Below, one piece after another: positions 48,522-60,100 of a stretch of DNA of 64,000 bases. The translations under genes were made by a program, and so were the position numbers. Each line of letters starts with the position of its first letter. Positions within the stretch are counted from its first letter, which is position 1. This stretch comes from Bidens hawaiensis. Its lineage: Eukaryota > Streptophyta > Magnoliopsida > Asterales > Asteraceae. The notes under the pieces are model-generated. The model saw only the letters and a program-made list of their open reading frames with translations, searched no databases and was not told the DNA's origin. The DNA lies in assembly GCA_021521415.1 (NCBI GenBank), contig JAIQDT010000226.1:1300501-1364500 (forward strand), given 5' to 3'.

Positions 48522-49115
48522 TAAATTATGTATTATGAAATGGGAAAAGGGGATTCAGTACTATGAGAAGATAATGGACGTTCTTACTTTACCGCGTTGG
48601 GATGTTCGTACCCTCGCGTGTCGTCCATTTATCAATCGAGGAGGTGACCGGATAGCAGATTGGTTTCATCAACAATTTCTATTCGAGGTCAATTCTGGAT
48701 TCAAGTTTCTCAAGCCCCAAGTTCCAACCCGAAAATGTATTTATGAGATTGATTCAAGGACGGGTTGGAGAAAGTTGATTCTCAAGGTTAAACCGCCAAA
48801 GACCTTGAAGTGGGTGCCGATAAAGACTTTGAATCAACAAATGCACCTGTCTTTCAACCGCTGGTATTATGATTATCGAACCGGCGAGGCAGTCATTGTT
48901 TTGGGCAAAGGTTGAAGACTCAGCTGATCAAGATCATTGACCCAATGTGGCAGGTGAACTTAACCGAGACTAACAATGACTTGTTGCACAAGAAGATTTT
49001 GTTTAAGCGCAATGAAGACTATGACCTGGCTATGCAATTCCAACGCGTTGTGCGTGTATGTTATGAAAACGGAATTCATAGTTGTAGAGACTGGCAGTCC
49101 AAGCGCTTCAAGTAA
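48522..49115 (+). pseudogene. 3' part of the third ORF of sirevirus B
   Basis: It resumes the frame left at 33110 with CIMKWEKGIQYYEK, LPRWDVRTL, FNRWYYDYRTGEAVIVLGK, then a shift near 48912 and QLIKIIDPMWQVNL to the stop at 49113-49115. It is the conserved C-terminal domain, parallel to 50736-51327 in B0 and more distantly to 46920-47520 in D. Confidence 0.88.
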
Positions 49116-49136
49116 AGTAAAGACAAAGAGCTCAAG

Positions 49137-49149
49137 ACGAGGGGGTGTC
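49137..49149 (+). other. Polypurine tract of element B
   Basis: The purine-rich GACGAGGGGGTG precedes the 3' LTR and is repeated before the LTR of B0 at about 51350. Confidence 0.8.
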
Positions 49150-49662
49150 TCTTAGTACACGGTTTTGTGTCTCGAGTCTTTGTATCTATCGTTAATGTAT
49201 TTTTCATTTAGTTACGTAATACATTATTAAGTTATTAAACTAGTTCGCTAAAGTATCGTCTAGTTAGCTAAGGATGTTTAGCGAACTAGATCTAAGCTAT
49301 TAACCCTCCTGGTTCGTTAAGGATGTTTAACGAATCAGGGGGTGATTCGCTAAGTTATTTCTTATTAATATATGTAACGAAGTGGACTCTAGTTCGTTAT
49401 GGGATGTTGATGAACTAGATCCATATTCTATATATAGGGAACATTGTTCACTGTTAATTTAAAGTTTTGAGCTATAATTATCGAACCTCTGTCCAATTCT
49501 CTCTCAAGCTTCCTACTAATTTTATACACATACATACAACTGATAATATATATACATATAACATACAATTAAGAGAAATTACGAACTATATCCGTATTTA
49601 GGTTAATCGTATAATCAGATCTAAGATCTGTGTAGTGTTTAAAGATTAGCCGGGTTCAAACA
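49150..49662 (+). repeat. 3' LTR of element B, 513 bp
   Basis: It is co-linear with 11162-11674. The second base is mutated (TCTTAG instead of TGTTAG). Hairpin words are still recognisable. It ends TTCAAACA before the TTAAC duplication. Confidence 0.94.
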
Positions 49663-51327
49663 TTAACCGACCTCAAGGTCCTGTTCAGCTTATCCCAAAT
49701 TCGTTTCTTGCCATGACGCATGATCAACAGATGAGTATGGTTCTGAGTCTACTTCATTTATATGAAAATCAAATGTCTGCTGACCGTATAACTCAAGAAA
49801 GAATGATGGATAATCAACGAATGCTGATATCTTAGTGTCAGAAGGAAACTAAGGATCTTCGTGAGATAGTTAAGTCTCAGGGGGTGAAAATCAAAGAGCA
49901 AGAGGATCTCATCATGCAGTTAACATGAAAGGATGATGAACTTAAAAAGATCAAGAATGATGAAGAAGATCCGGATGAGTCTTGTGCAGGTGGTGAGCCT
50001 AAACAAACTCACGGTTCATCCTCTGGTACAGGTACGAGTGCTGGTGACTCGGGAAAGCAGATTACCGTTAATCATGATTCTACTACTGCCAAACCTATTG
50101 AAATGATTGAAGCTAACACCGTCATTTTTGTTGATGGAATGGGCGTGGTTAGAATTGTTGTGAATCGAGATGAGATTGGAGAGGGACAATTTGTATATAA
50201 GTCTCTAACACGAGAGCAGATTTCGTTACTGCTTGGATTAAATGAAGATGAATTGACCGTGTTAGAAACTGAGCCCGATGTCGAGGTCGAGAACGATGAA
50301 GAGATCTTAAATGATCTGACCATTCAGATGAATACGACCTTTATTTATGAAGATGAGGAGTTCGTGGTTGAAGATGTTACGGTTGAGGAATACCCTGATC
50401 TGTTTCAGCATACCAATATTGATCAAGGTGCTCCTGTATTTACTGAGGAAACATTCAAAACAGCTGAGGATAATTTGGATAAGGTATCAAAGGGTAAACG
50501 TGTGGTTTATACAAGATTTAATTCGATTGAAAACCTGACTAATGCTGACATTCACAGATGGTTTGGTTATCGAAGCAAGAAAGCTCGTAAAATTATTGAT
50601 GGTATCGATATGTGGATCAGGAACATAAGGATGAAGATGTTGCTCGTGCTAAAGCCAATCTGGATAACTTCATTCAAGACCGTGTCATAGGTTCAAGGTG
50701 ATATTATCTCTTGGTTATTTGATTCTGATTTAAAAGTGTGTATTATTAAATGGGAGAAAGGGATCCAATATTATGAGAAGATAAATGATGTTCTCACACT
50801 ACCACGTTGGGATGTTCGGACCCTCGGGTGTCGACCATTTATTAAGCGTGGGGTTGATCAAATAACAGATTGGTTCGATCAACATCTGTTATTTGATGTC
50901 AACCATGGATTTAAGTTTCTTAAGCCACGGGTCCCTACTCATAAGCGTATTGATGAGATTGACCCGAGGACTGGCTTGAGAAAGTTGATCCTTAAAGTAA
51001 AGAGGCCAAACACCATAAAGCGTGTGCCGGTGAAGACGTTGAATCAACATATGACATTATCATTCAACCGCTGGTACTACAACAACCGAACTGGCGAGGC
51101 CGTCATTGTCCTTGGTAAAGTGTTAAAGATCGAGCTAATCAAGATCATCGATCCGATGTGGCTCGTGAATTTAACAGACCGACAACGACGTGCTTTTCAA
51201 GAACAAGATTTTGTTTGAGCGCAGTGAAGACTATGATCCTGCAATGCAGTTTCAACGCGTTGTTCGGGTATGTCATGAGCATGGAATTCACTGTTGCGGG
51301 GATTGGCAAACAAAGAGGTTCAAATAA
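49663..51327 (+). pseudogene. Right part of the third ORF of sirevirus B0
   Basis: It resumes with NRPQGPVQ after the insertion of B, then a coiled-coil stretch (LLHLYENQMSADR), an open acidic segment 50103-50690 (VIFVDGMGVVR, EEYPDLFQH) and the C-terminal domain 50736-51218 (WEKGIQYYEK, FNRWYYNNRTGEAVIVLGK). It ends KRFK-TAA at 51325. Stops at about 49833 and 49927 and frameshifts near 50690 and 51180 mark decay. Confidence 0.88.
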
Positions 51328-51362
51328 GTTAAAAGACAAATAGCTCAAGACGAGGGGGTGTC

Positions 51363-51868
51363 TGTTAGTACACGGTATTGCGTCTCGAGTCTTTGTATTT
51401 ATCGTTAATGTATTTATTGTTTATTTAATGTATTAAACACTAAGTTATTATGTTAGTTCATTAAAGTAAACGTCTAGTTCATTAAGGATGTTTAACGAAC
51501 TAGATCTTAAGTTAAGTCTCTCCTGATTCGTAAAGGATGTTTAACGAATCAGGGGGTGTTTCGTTAAGTTTGGTTCATTTAATGTAATGTAACGAAGTGG
51601 AGGCTAGTTTGTTACTGAATGTGTAACGAACTAGATCCATCTTCTATATATAGTGGTGTTATTCCACTATTAATTTAAGTTTGGAGTTTAAATTATCGAA
51701 CCTCTGCTGAATTACTCTCTCAAGCTTCAATCTAATATTATACATACACATACATACAATTAATATAACATATAACATATAATCAAGTGTCATCAAGAAC
51801 TAGATCCGTAATTATACTAATTATATATATCAGATCTAAGATCTGAGGTTAGTGTTAAGGTAATCACA
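51363..51868 (+). repeat. 3' LTR of sirevirus B0, about 506 bp
   Basis: It starts TGTTAGTACACGG after GACGAGGGGGTGTC and ends AATCACA. It is the same LTR type as B but clearly diverged, with hairpins such as TAACGAACTAG and TTTAACGAATCAG at 51485-51550. The next five bases are TCAGG, the expected TSD; the left copy is outside the window. Confidence 0.87.
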
Positions 51869-52527
51869 TCAGGAAAGGATGGACTTTAAAATGCGCATGT
51901 TACTTTCTTTTATGTCATAGAATACGTTCACATAGAAATGAGGGACTATTCATCATATATTATTAGGAAAAGTTCATCACATGTTTAACTATTAATCATC
52001 AAGGAATAATGGAGTGGATTCTTGATAATAGATGGTAAACCTTCATATAATTCAACTACTCATTTAGAATTTCTAATCTTTCACCTATAAATTATATATT
52101 TCTATTTTATAAATGTTTAAAAATCAACCTCAAAATGATTAACACTCTCTGATTAAACTAAAACAAAGATTCATTATTAGAAACATTTGTGTCCACGGAT
52201 CGTATAATTGTTTAACTTTTATTTTATTTATTTTTTACTAAATATTAAACTATATAATTTTACAGCTAGCCTAATTTTAACCTTTATTTACCTAACATTT
52301 ACCTTTACTTAATTAAATTAGACCTTAGTTTAGTTTTAGATAGCTTAGCCTAACTTATAGTCTAACTTCAACTAACCTTTAGTTTAATTTAAAAAGTTTC
52401 AGTTTGATTTAACCCCATGTATGTCCTCTACATTCGAGACCGAGCTTGTTTCTCCAATTTCTGAACCGGAACAATCAAAGACGAGTCAGTAGAAGCCACC
52501 ACATCAGGAGAAAATCAAACCGAAGAA
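51869..52527 (+). other. Non-coding sequence between B0 and the Athila gag
   Basis: It is AT-rich. From about 52255 to 52415 short TTTAGTTTAA/TAACTTA words recur. The last part (52440-52527) is probably leader of element F. I cannot tell whether B0 is inserted in the leader of F or beside it. Confidence 0.5.
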
Positions 52528-53370
52528 ATGATGGCAGCCCAAAACAACGAACCAAACATGAGCCAGTATGCCAAACCAACTCTCGAAGGCTACGATAATG
52601 AAGTATCTCCACCCGAAATTACCAGAAATTTCAAAATCAAATCAAGCATCATTCATATGGTGGAAAATTCAGTTCAATTTCATGGTCTCCTCGACGAAGA
52701 CCCTCTTTGTCATATATCCCGATTCCTACGAATCTGCGGAACCTTTAAAATCCAAAACTGTCCAGAAGATCATATCATACTCAAACTCTTTCCTTTCCCT
52801 TTAAGGGGTCAAACCATGGAATGGATAGAATCGCTTTCCTCGGGTTCCATCACCACTTGTGACCAAATGGTTGAACAGTTTCTCCTCAAATATTTTCCGC
52901 CTGATAAAACTACCAAATACCGAGCCAGCATTACCGGATTCCGGACCGATAATGATGAATCGTTACACGCAGCATGGGAGAGATACAAAATTCTTCTTAG
53001 AAGATGCCCACATCATGGACTGAGCGTTTGGTTACAAGCACAAACCTTCTTTGACACACAATCCAGTCAAAACACACAGGCGATCGACCAAATTGTCGGT
53101 GGAGACCTGGGATCCAAATCACCTAATGAAGCGTTTGAAGTTCTGGAAAAAGAAGCAAAGAAGAGTTTCGCTTACAACCCACCAAGAACTAAACCAACCT
53201 ATAAAGGAATACACCACGTCGATTCCAACACTCTTGTCACCGCACAGCTTGAATCCCTTTCTATGAAATTTGAACAACTTCAAGCCGAATTATTGAAAAC
53301 CAAGATAACCTATAACACCTGTGGAGGAGCTCATAAGAAAAGTGACAGCAAACAAGTCACTAGGCCATAG
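52528..53370 (+). pseudogene. gag: gag of Athila-type gypsy element F
   Basis: A 280-aa open segment has the Retrotrans_gag pattern of the Athila lineage: DPLCHISRFLRICGTFKI, LFPFPLRGQTMEWIESLSSG, EQFLLKYFPP, HAAWERYKILLRRCPHHG. A lone CxxC..H remnant (TYNTCGGAHKK) stands for the zinc knuckle near the end. The rest of gag (53371-54170) is broken by stops. Confidence 0.88.
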
Positions 53371-54170
53371 AGGAAGTCGATTTCATCGCCTGTCAGAACA
53401 ACCCTTTCAGCAACAACTACAATCCAGGATAGAGAAACCACCCGAATTTCGGTTAGAAGGAACGAGGTAACACTCAACCCCTACCAGGATTCGAAAAAAG
53501 ACCGATGAATCAATCCTTCCAGCCTAAACCACAATTTTAATATCAAAGTTCTAGTAGCCATCAAAATCCAAGCTACTCAAAAGTCGAAGAAATGTTAATC
53601 CAAATCATGACCAAAATAAACGAAGAAGAAAATAAGGCCGACTCAAGGGCTGTTGATATCAGCGGAGTATTGTTAATGCATGAATCTGACCTAAAAAGTC
53701 AGCAAGCATCACTATAGAATCTAGAAACTCATATCGAACAAATTGCCCGACATTTACCCGAAAGACCACCTGGCGATCTCCCAAGCAACATAATCACCAA
53801 CTCGAATGCGACAGCTAACGCTGCTCAACTTAGAAGCGGAACAACTACCGTTGCCCACCAACTTCAGAATCAGTTATGGAAAAGGAAACCACCGGCAAAA
53901 CACGAGAAGTACTGATTCCAACAGGCACCGTACAACCTAAAGAACCAGTCAGAACCTATGTTCCGCTTATTCCGCACCCAGGAAGACTGAAGCAGGAGAT
54001 ATTGTAAGCACAGTACGGGAAGTTCTTAGAACTCTTCAAACAACTCCACATAAACATACCTTTTATCGAAGCCATCGCTCAAATGCCAAAATATGCCAAG
54101 TTTCTCAAAGAAGTGCTGACGAACAAGAGGAAACTGGAGGAACTATCACATGTCACCCTAATTGAAGAAT
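53371..54170 (+). pseudogene. Decayed C-terminal gag of element F
   Basis: No frame stays open, but segments resemble Athila Gag C-termini, for example KYAKFLKEVLTNKRKLEEL at about 54090-54150, which precedes the protease in this lineage. Confidence 0.7.
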
Positions 54171-54660
54171 GTTAACAATGCCCTGGCCGATCTAGGAGCT
54201 ACTATCAACCTAATGCCATATGTGGTTTTTTAAAAACTAGGGATAGGAGAAACAAAACCCACCCGCATGAGCATTCAGTTAGCCGATAGATCCCTTAAAT
54301 ATCCTCGGCGCATTGTTGAAAACATGCTTGTCAAAATTGACAAATTTGTTTTCCTAGTAGATTTTGTAATTCTAGATATGGAAGAAGACAAAAATGTACC
54401 TCTAATTTTTCAAAGACCCTTTTTAGCCACTGCAAATGCTATCATTAATGTTTGTAATGGCAAACTCACACTAAGGGTTACTGACGAGCCTATCACTTTT
54501 GACATAGGAAAATCTATGCAACATCCGCAACATCACGATGACACATTGTACTATGTCGACATCATCAATTCTATCATGGTTGCTATGTGTGGAATCCATC
54601 AAAGCACCATTAGAAACACAAATCTTAACTGATATAGACACCAAACTCATTTTAGAAAAC
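54171..54660 (+). pseudogene. Aspartic protease region of element F
   Basis: NALADLGATINLMP (about 54177) carries the Athila version of the protease site, with D-L-G-A in place of D-S/T-G-A. An in-frame stop follows, then 54267-54632 is open (SIQLADRSLKYPRRIVENML, PLIFQRPFLATANAIINV). Confidence 0.8.
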
Positions 54661-54841
54661 GAAAATCTCAATACTAATGACAACAACAAATAAACATCAG
54701 AAGTAGTATATGAGACAACTGAATGTATTGAAAAGTCAAAAACATCATTTGAAGAACCACCAGCCCTTAGAATTAAAATAACTCCCAAACCATCTCGAGA
54801 ATGCCTTTCTCAAAAAAGACTCTCAACTTCCAGTAATTATT

Positions 54842-55451
54842 TCATCTCAACTTTCTAAAGACGAGAAAGACGAACTTCTTAAGTTTATTAAAAATCATAA
54901 GAAGGCCATCGCATGGAAGATCATGGATATCAAGGGCATCAGTCCTTCCTTTTGTACTCCCAAAATCCTCATGGAAGAAGAATACAAACCCGTGGTCCAA
55001 CATCAAAGATGTCTCAATCCCAACATGCAAGATGTGGTGAAGAAGGAAGTAATCAAACTCCTTGACACCGGGTTAATCTCAGATTCACCGTGGGCAAGTC
55101 CAGTTCAAGTAGTACCCAAGAAAGGAGGAATGACAGTATTAATGAACAAGAAGGAATAGCTGATACCAATGAGGACCATCACAGGCTGGCGAGTTTGCAT
55201 TGACTACCGGAAGCTTAATGACACCACAGGAAAAGATCATTTCCCACTTCCTTTTATCAATCAAATGCTTGAAATCTATCTGGAAAAATGTTCTACTGTT
55301 TCTTGATGGATTCTCCGGATACTTTCAAATTCCCATAGCTCATGAAGATCAGGAGAAGACAACTTTTACATGCACGTATGAAACCTTTGCCTACCAAAGA
55401 ATGCCATTTGGACTATGTAATGCTCCAGCCACCTTCCAACTATGCATGGTG
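54842..55451 (+). pseudogene. pol: N-terminal reverse transcriptase of element F, interrupted by element G
   Basis: Motifs include IKNHKKAIAWKIMDIKGISP, KLLDTGLISDSPWASPVQVV, VCIDYRKLND, DGFSGYFQIPIAHEDQEKTT and MPFGLCNAPATFQ, with a stop near 55157 and a frameshift near 55280. Translation continues beyond element G at 63667 with the next residues of the same RT. Confidence 0.88.
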
Positions 55452-56345
55452 TGTTGGGTTTTATACAAGATTATCAAAGTTCAAGTTAACCATATTTAAC
55501 TAGAAAACGCAACGGAAGCTTAGATTTTAAAACTTGTTATGAACATACCATTATGTTAAAACTAAAACCCAAAGAACAAGGATCAATTATTACAAGAACA
55601 AGATGCTCACAAAAGTAAATTGTACCTTCTTATACCTTATGAGAAGATGTAGGTGGATGAAGAAGATAATGTCTTCAAATGGCAAGGTTGCAAAGGAGAA
55701 ACCCTCAAGCTTTTGATACCCCAAGCTTTTAAACAACAACACCAACTTGTTGCTAGGATTAGAACACTTGAATCAAGCTCACAAAACACCCCCTTTCTTT
55801 GGCCAAAGTGGCCGTGGATATTGAGAGAGAAAGAGAGAGAGTTTTACACTTGAAAATACAAAAGAAAACAAGACCCAAAATGCATGTGTGTTGAATGGAG
55901 GAACATAAAAGGAGAACCAAAGAGCATCTTGGTCTTTGATTGGGTAAAACCACCACCCCCACATGGGTGGCCGGTTTTTGTTTTGTTTTCCTTTTTTTTT
56001 TTTTTTTTTTGTTTTGTATTTTGTTTTAACCATTTAAAACATCTCCATTCATTTTATAAAACTCATTTTTATAAAATGTACATACATTTATATAATTATT
56101 TAACCAATTAAATAATTAATTTATATAAACAAATTATCCAGATAATTTATTTAAATCCTCAAGTGTGTTTGTTTAGAAAACCAATTTTCTAAACACGTAG
56201 TGTTCGGTATTCATTTAAATGATCAAATCATTAAAAGAATACATTTGGTGTCGTCTAGCTTGTTATTGGGTATGACCCGACTTGGATCAAACACAGTTAG
56301 CCACATTAATATAAGTATGTGTCTCGGGCATACGTAATTCCAACA
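55452..56345 (-). repeat. 3' LTR of element G, 894 bp
   Basis: On the plus strand it starts TGTTGGGTTTTATAC and ends AATTCCAACA. It contains a T21-22 run near 55993-56014 and GAGAGA microsatellite sequence. Small ORFs in it are duplicated in the other LTR and are not genes. Confidence 0.95.
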
Positions 56346-56357
56346 ATCTCCCACTTG
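56346..56357 (-). other. Polypurine tract of element G
   Basis: On the minus strand the sequence next to the LTR reads CAAGTGGGAGAT, the usual position and composition. Confidence 0.82.
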
Positions 56358-57111
56358 CACGAGATACATAGAAAATTAATGCAAGTGGTGAATACCGCCT
56401 AACAACAGTTCACCACCCCTAATGTGTTTGACGAAGTGCCATTCATTAACATCATCCCTTCAAGTCCCTTACTTGATATGATTTAGGTGAATCTATCATT
56501 ATATCCCTTTGTTACTAGATGTCATGTTGGATCTAAGAGACATAGGCGATCATTCTCTTTACAATTCAACTTTATCAGGCCTTAGACATCTAAACTCTCA
56601 ACACATAAGAGGAACAAATTCCATCTTGACTGTATACGCCTCTCACTATCACTTTATACTCCACCTGAGCTCATCCTTATGTACCATCTTTTACGAATAG
56701 CGAAGGGCAGAGTCAAAGTGTAATACTTGGTGAAAATCAAGACCCAGTATACATCTCAGGTCTAAGGATAATATGAAATTCTCCTTTACTCAAAATTACT
56801 AATGATCAGGTCCATTGACTCCATGTAGTAATATTGAGAGCGGGTCAGTCCAATATTCGTATCCCACAAATATCTATGAACCTTGGCAGCAAACCTATGC
56901 TCCATATTCATTCCTTATGAATATCCACCAATCCTAGTTCATAATAGTCTTGCTTCATATTTGTTCCCACAAATGTGATCGACTACGGACTTTTAGAATA
57001 AGATAACTTATTCATGGATTAAACATGCAAAATTAGAATTTAACTCAAGATTCCATAATCATATAAAAGAGTTAAATTACAAAAGTCTTTTAAACGTAAA
57101 TACAAAATAGA
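56358..57111 (-). other. 3' spacer of element G between pol stop and polypurine tract
   Basis: About 750 bp without an ORF or repeat that I can support. Confidence 0.6.
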
Positions 57112-60100
57112 TCAAATCCAATTACTAGAATATCGAAGTCCTAAGCCACTCGCATGACGCTCATGTTTCGGTCTTTCTAGGAGCTTCGTGAATGGATCCG
57201 CAAGATTTTGATCAGTTCCAACTTTGCGAATACATATCTTTCCTTTTTCAACTTCATCCCTTATGTAGTTGAATCTCCGCTCTATGTGCCTTGTCTTTTG
57301 GTGCGAACGAGGTTCCTTGATTTGTGCAATCGCACCCTCGTTGTCACAAAAGATTTCTAGGGGGTCTTGAATGGAAGAGACCACCCCTAGATCAGTAATG
57401 AATTTCTTCAACCATGCAGCTTCCTGAGCTGCCAATGAAGCGGCGATGTATTCTGATTCTGTAGTGGACAATGCTACCACTTCCTGTTTTGAGCTCTTCC
57501 AAGAGACAGCTCCTCCATTAAGAGTGAACACATACCCAGACTGTGATCGAGAATCATCTCGATCAGTTTGGAAGCTCGCATCCGTGTAACCTTTTATAGC
57601 GAGTTCCTCCTCACCAGATCCATATATCAGAAACATATCCTTAGTTCTCCTAAGGTATTTCAATATGTTCTTAACAGCCATCCAATGACTGTTTCCTGGA
57701 TTCTGTTGGTATCTGCTTGTCATGCTCAAAGCGCATGACACATCCGGTCTAGTACATATCATCGCATACATAATGGATCCTATAGCAGAAGCATATGGGA
57801 TTTGTTTCATCATCTCTTGCTCATCCTTTGAGCTTGGACATTGAGCTAAACTCAATATGGTCCCTCTTTGAATAGGTACAAAACCTTTCTTGGAGTTTTC
57901 CATCTTGAACCTTTTCAAGATCTTATCAATGTATGTACTTTGGTTCAAACCTATCAAGCGCCTTGACCTATCCCTATAGATCTTTATTCCCAAAATATAG
58001 GCAGCTTCACCAAGATCCTTGATGGAAAATCTACTTCCAAGCCAAGCGTTAACGCTTTCCATGGTTGGAATGTCATTTCCAAATAGTAGAATGTCATCGA
58101 CATACAATACTAAGAAGGTAATTATACTCCCACTAGCTTTCTTATACACACAAGCCTCATCAGCATTCTTGATGAATCCAAAATTTTTGATTTCTTCATC
58201 AAAACGATGATTCCAAGTTCTAGATGCTTGTTTCAATCCATAGATTGATTTCTTTAACTTGCATACTTTATTAGGATGTTTCGGATCGACAAAACCTTCA
58301 GGCTGAACCATATAGACATCTTCCTCAAGATATCCATTTAGGAAAGCGGTCTTGACATCCATTTGCCAAATTTCATAATCATAATGTGCAGCTATGGCAA
58401 ATAATATCCTAATAGACTTTAGCATTGCCACAGGCGAAAAAGTTTCATCATAATCAACCCCTTGAGTTTGAGTGAAACCCTTAGCTACAAGTCTTGCTTT
58501 ATAAGTATCCAAGTTTCCATGCATATCAGTTTTTCTTTTGAAAACCCACTTACTTCCAACAGCTTTGGAGTTGAGTGGTAGTTCAACCAATTCCCAAACT
58601 TGGTTGTCATACATGGATTGCATCTCAACGTTCATGGCTTCAAGCCATTTGTCACAATCATTCTTGGACATTGCATCACGGTATGTGGTTGGTTCATCCG
58701 AATCTACCACGTAGCAACCTTCTATAAAAAATCCATATCTTTCAGGTGGATTGCTAACTCTACCAGATCTGCGAACGTTTTGTGTGTTTTGATCAACCAC
58801 TTGATCACTTTCAACAACCTCTTGTTGAGTGCTAGTATCAACCAATTGTGTATCATCTTGTGGTTCTTGATCCTCATCAAGTTTCACTGTTCTACTATTA
58901 GTTCCTTCCTTAAGGAACTTAGTTTCCAAGAACTTACCCTTTCGAGCAATAATAACATTTTGCTCACTAGGATCATAAAAGTAATATCCTAAATCATCTT
59001 TAGGATAACCTATAAAGATACACTTAGTGGATCGGACTTCTAATTTGTTTGGGGTGTATTGCTTTACATAAGCTACACAACCCCAAACTCTTAAGAATGA
59101 TAGCGATGGAGCCTTTCCATGCCATATTTCAAAAGGTGTCTTCTCCACTTTCTTGGTTGGAGCCATATTCAATATGCGAACAGCGGAAAGTAAAGCATAG
59201 CCCCAAAATGATAGAGGTAAAGTGCTTCTAGCCATCATCGATCGAACCATATCTAATAGGGTACGATTTCTCCTTTCAGACACACCATTATGTTGTGGTG
59301 TTCCAGGTGGAGTAAGTTGTGAAATAATTCCACAACTCTTAAGATGATCTTGAAAAACACCACTTAGGTATTCACCTCCTCTATCACTACGAAGTACTTT
59401 GATTGTGGTCTTGAGTTGTCTTTCTACTTCAGTTTTGAAGTCTTTGAACATTTCAAAAGCTTCATCTTTGTGTTTCATTAAGTACACATAACCATATCGA
59501 CTATAATCGTCAATAAAGGTAATGAAGTATCTTTCACCATTCCTAGTCATTGGTCTAAAAGGACCACATACATCCGAATGTATGATACCCAATAATTCTT
59601 TTGACCTTTCAAAAGTTTTATTAAAGGGTTGCTTTGTCATTTTGCCTTGTAAACAAGATTCACATACATCAAATGAATCATACACATTTGTTTCTAGAAT
59701 ACCATTCTTGCGAAGAGTTTGCATGCGATTCTTGCTTATATGTCCAAGGCGACAATGCCAAAGATAGGAATCACCCAAGTCCTTCTTGAGTTTCTTGGTG
59801 TTGACATTGTACATTGAACTACTATGTGACGCACCAATTTGATCTATTTCATATATACCATTTATGGGTATAGCTTTAAAATAAAATATGCCATTCATCA
59901 AAACATGAATATCATAATCAATAAACTTAAGATCAAAGCCACATTGTTTTAAAAGAGACACGGAAATAATGTTTCTCCTTAACTTAGGAGCATACAAAAC
60001 ATTCTTCAAAATTACTTCCAAACCACTTGGAAGCTTTAACAAGTAGTCTCCTTGGGCTTGGACTTCAACTCTTGCTCCATTGCCCATAAAGAGACTAATG

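Larger units (their letters stand above)
11162..49662 (+). mobile_element. Element B: Ty1/copia sirevirus inserted in B0, TSD TTAAC
   Basis: It is bounded by two 513-bp LTRs (11162-11674, 49150-49662) and the duplication TTAAC at 11157-11161 and 49663-49667. Inside, in order, are PBS, a repeat-rich leader, gag, pol, a long pol/third-ORF spacer, the third ORF and the polypurine tract. C interrupts gag, and E, which carries D, interrupts the third ORF. By eye the LTRs differ at about thirty positions (roughly 6%), so B is older than the elements inside it, as nesting requires. Its own sequence totals about 14.6 kb once C and E/D are removed. Confidence 0.95.

Noticed and set aside
55653..56111. 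Several ORFs of 60-85 aa
   Set aside because: They are inside the LTR of G, overlap on both strands and are repeated at 62974-63432; no domain.
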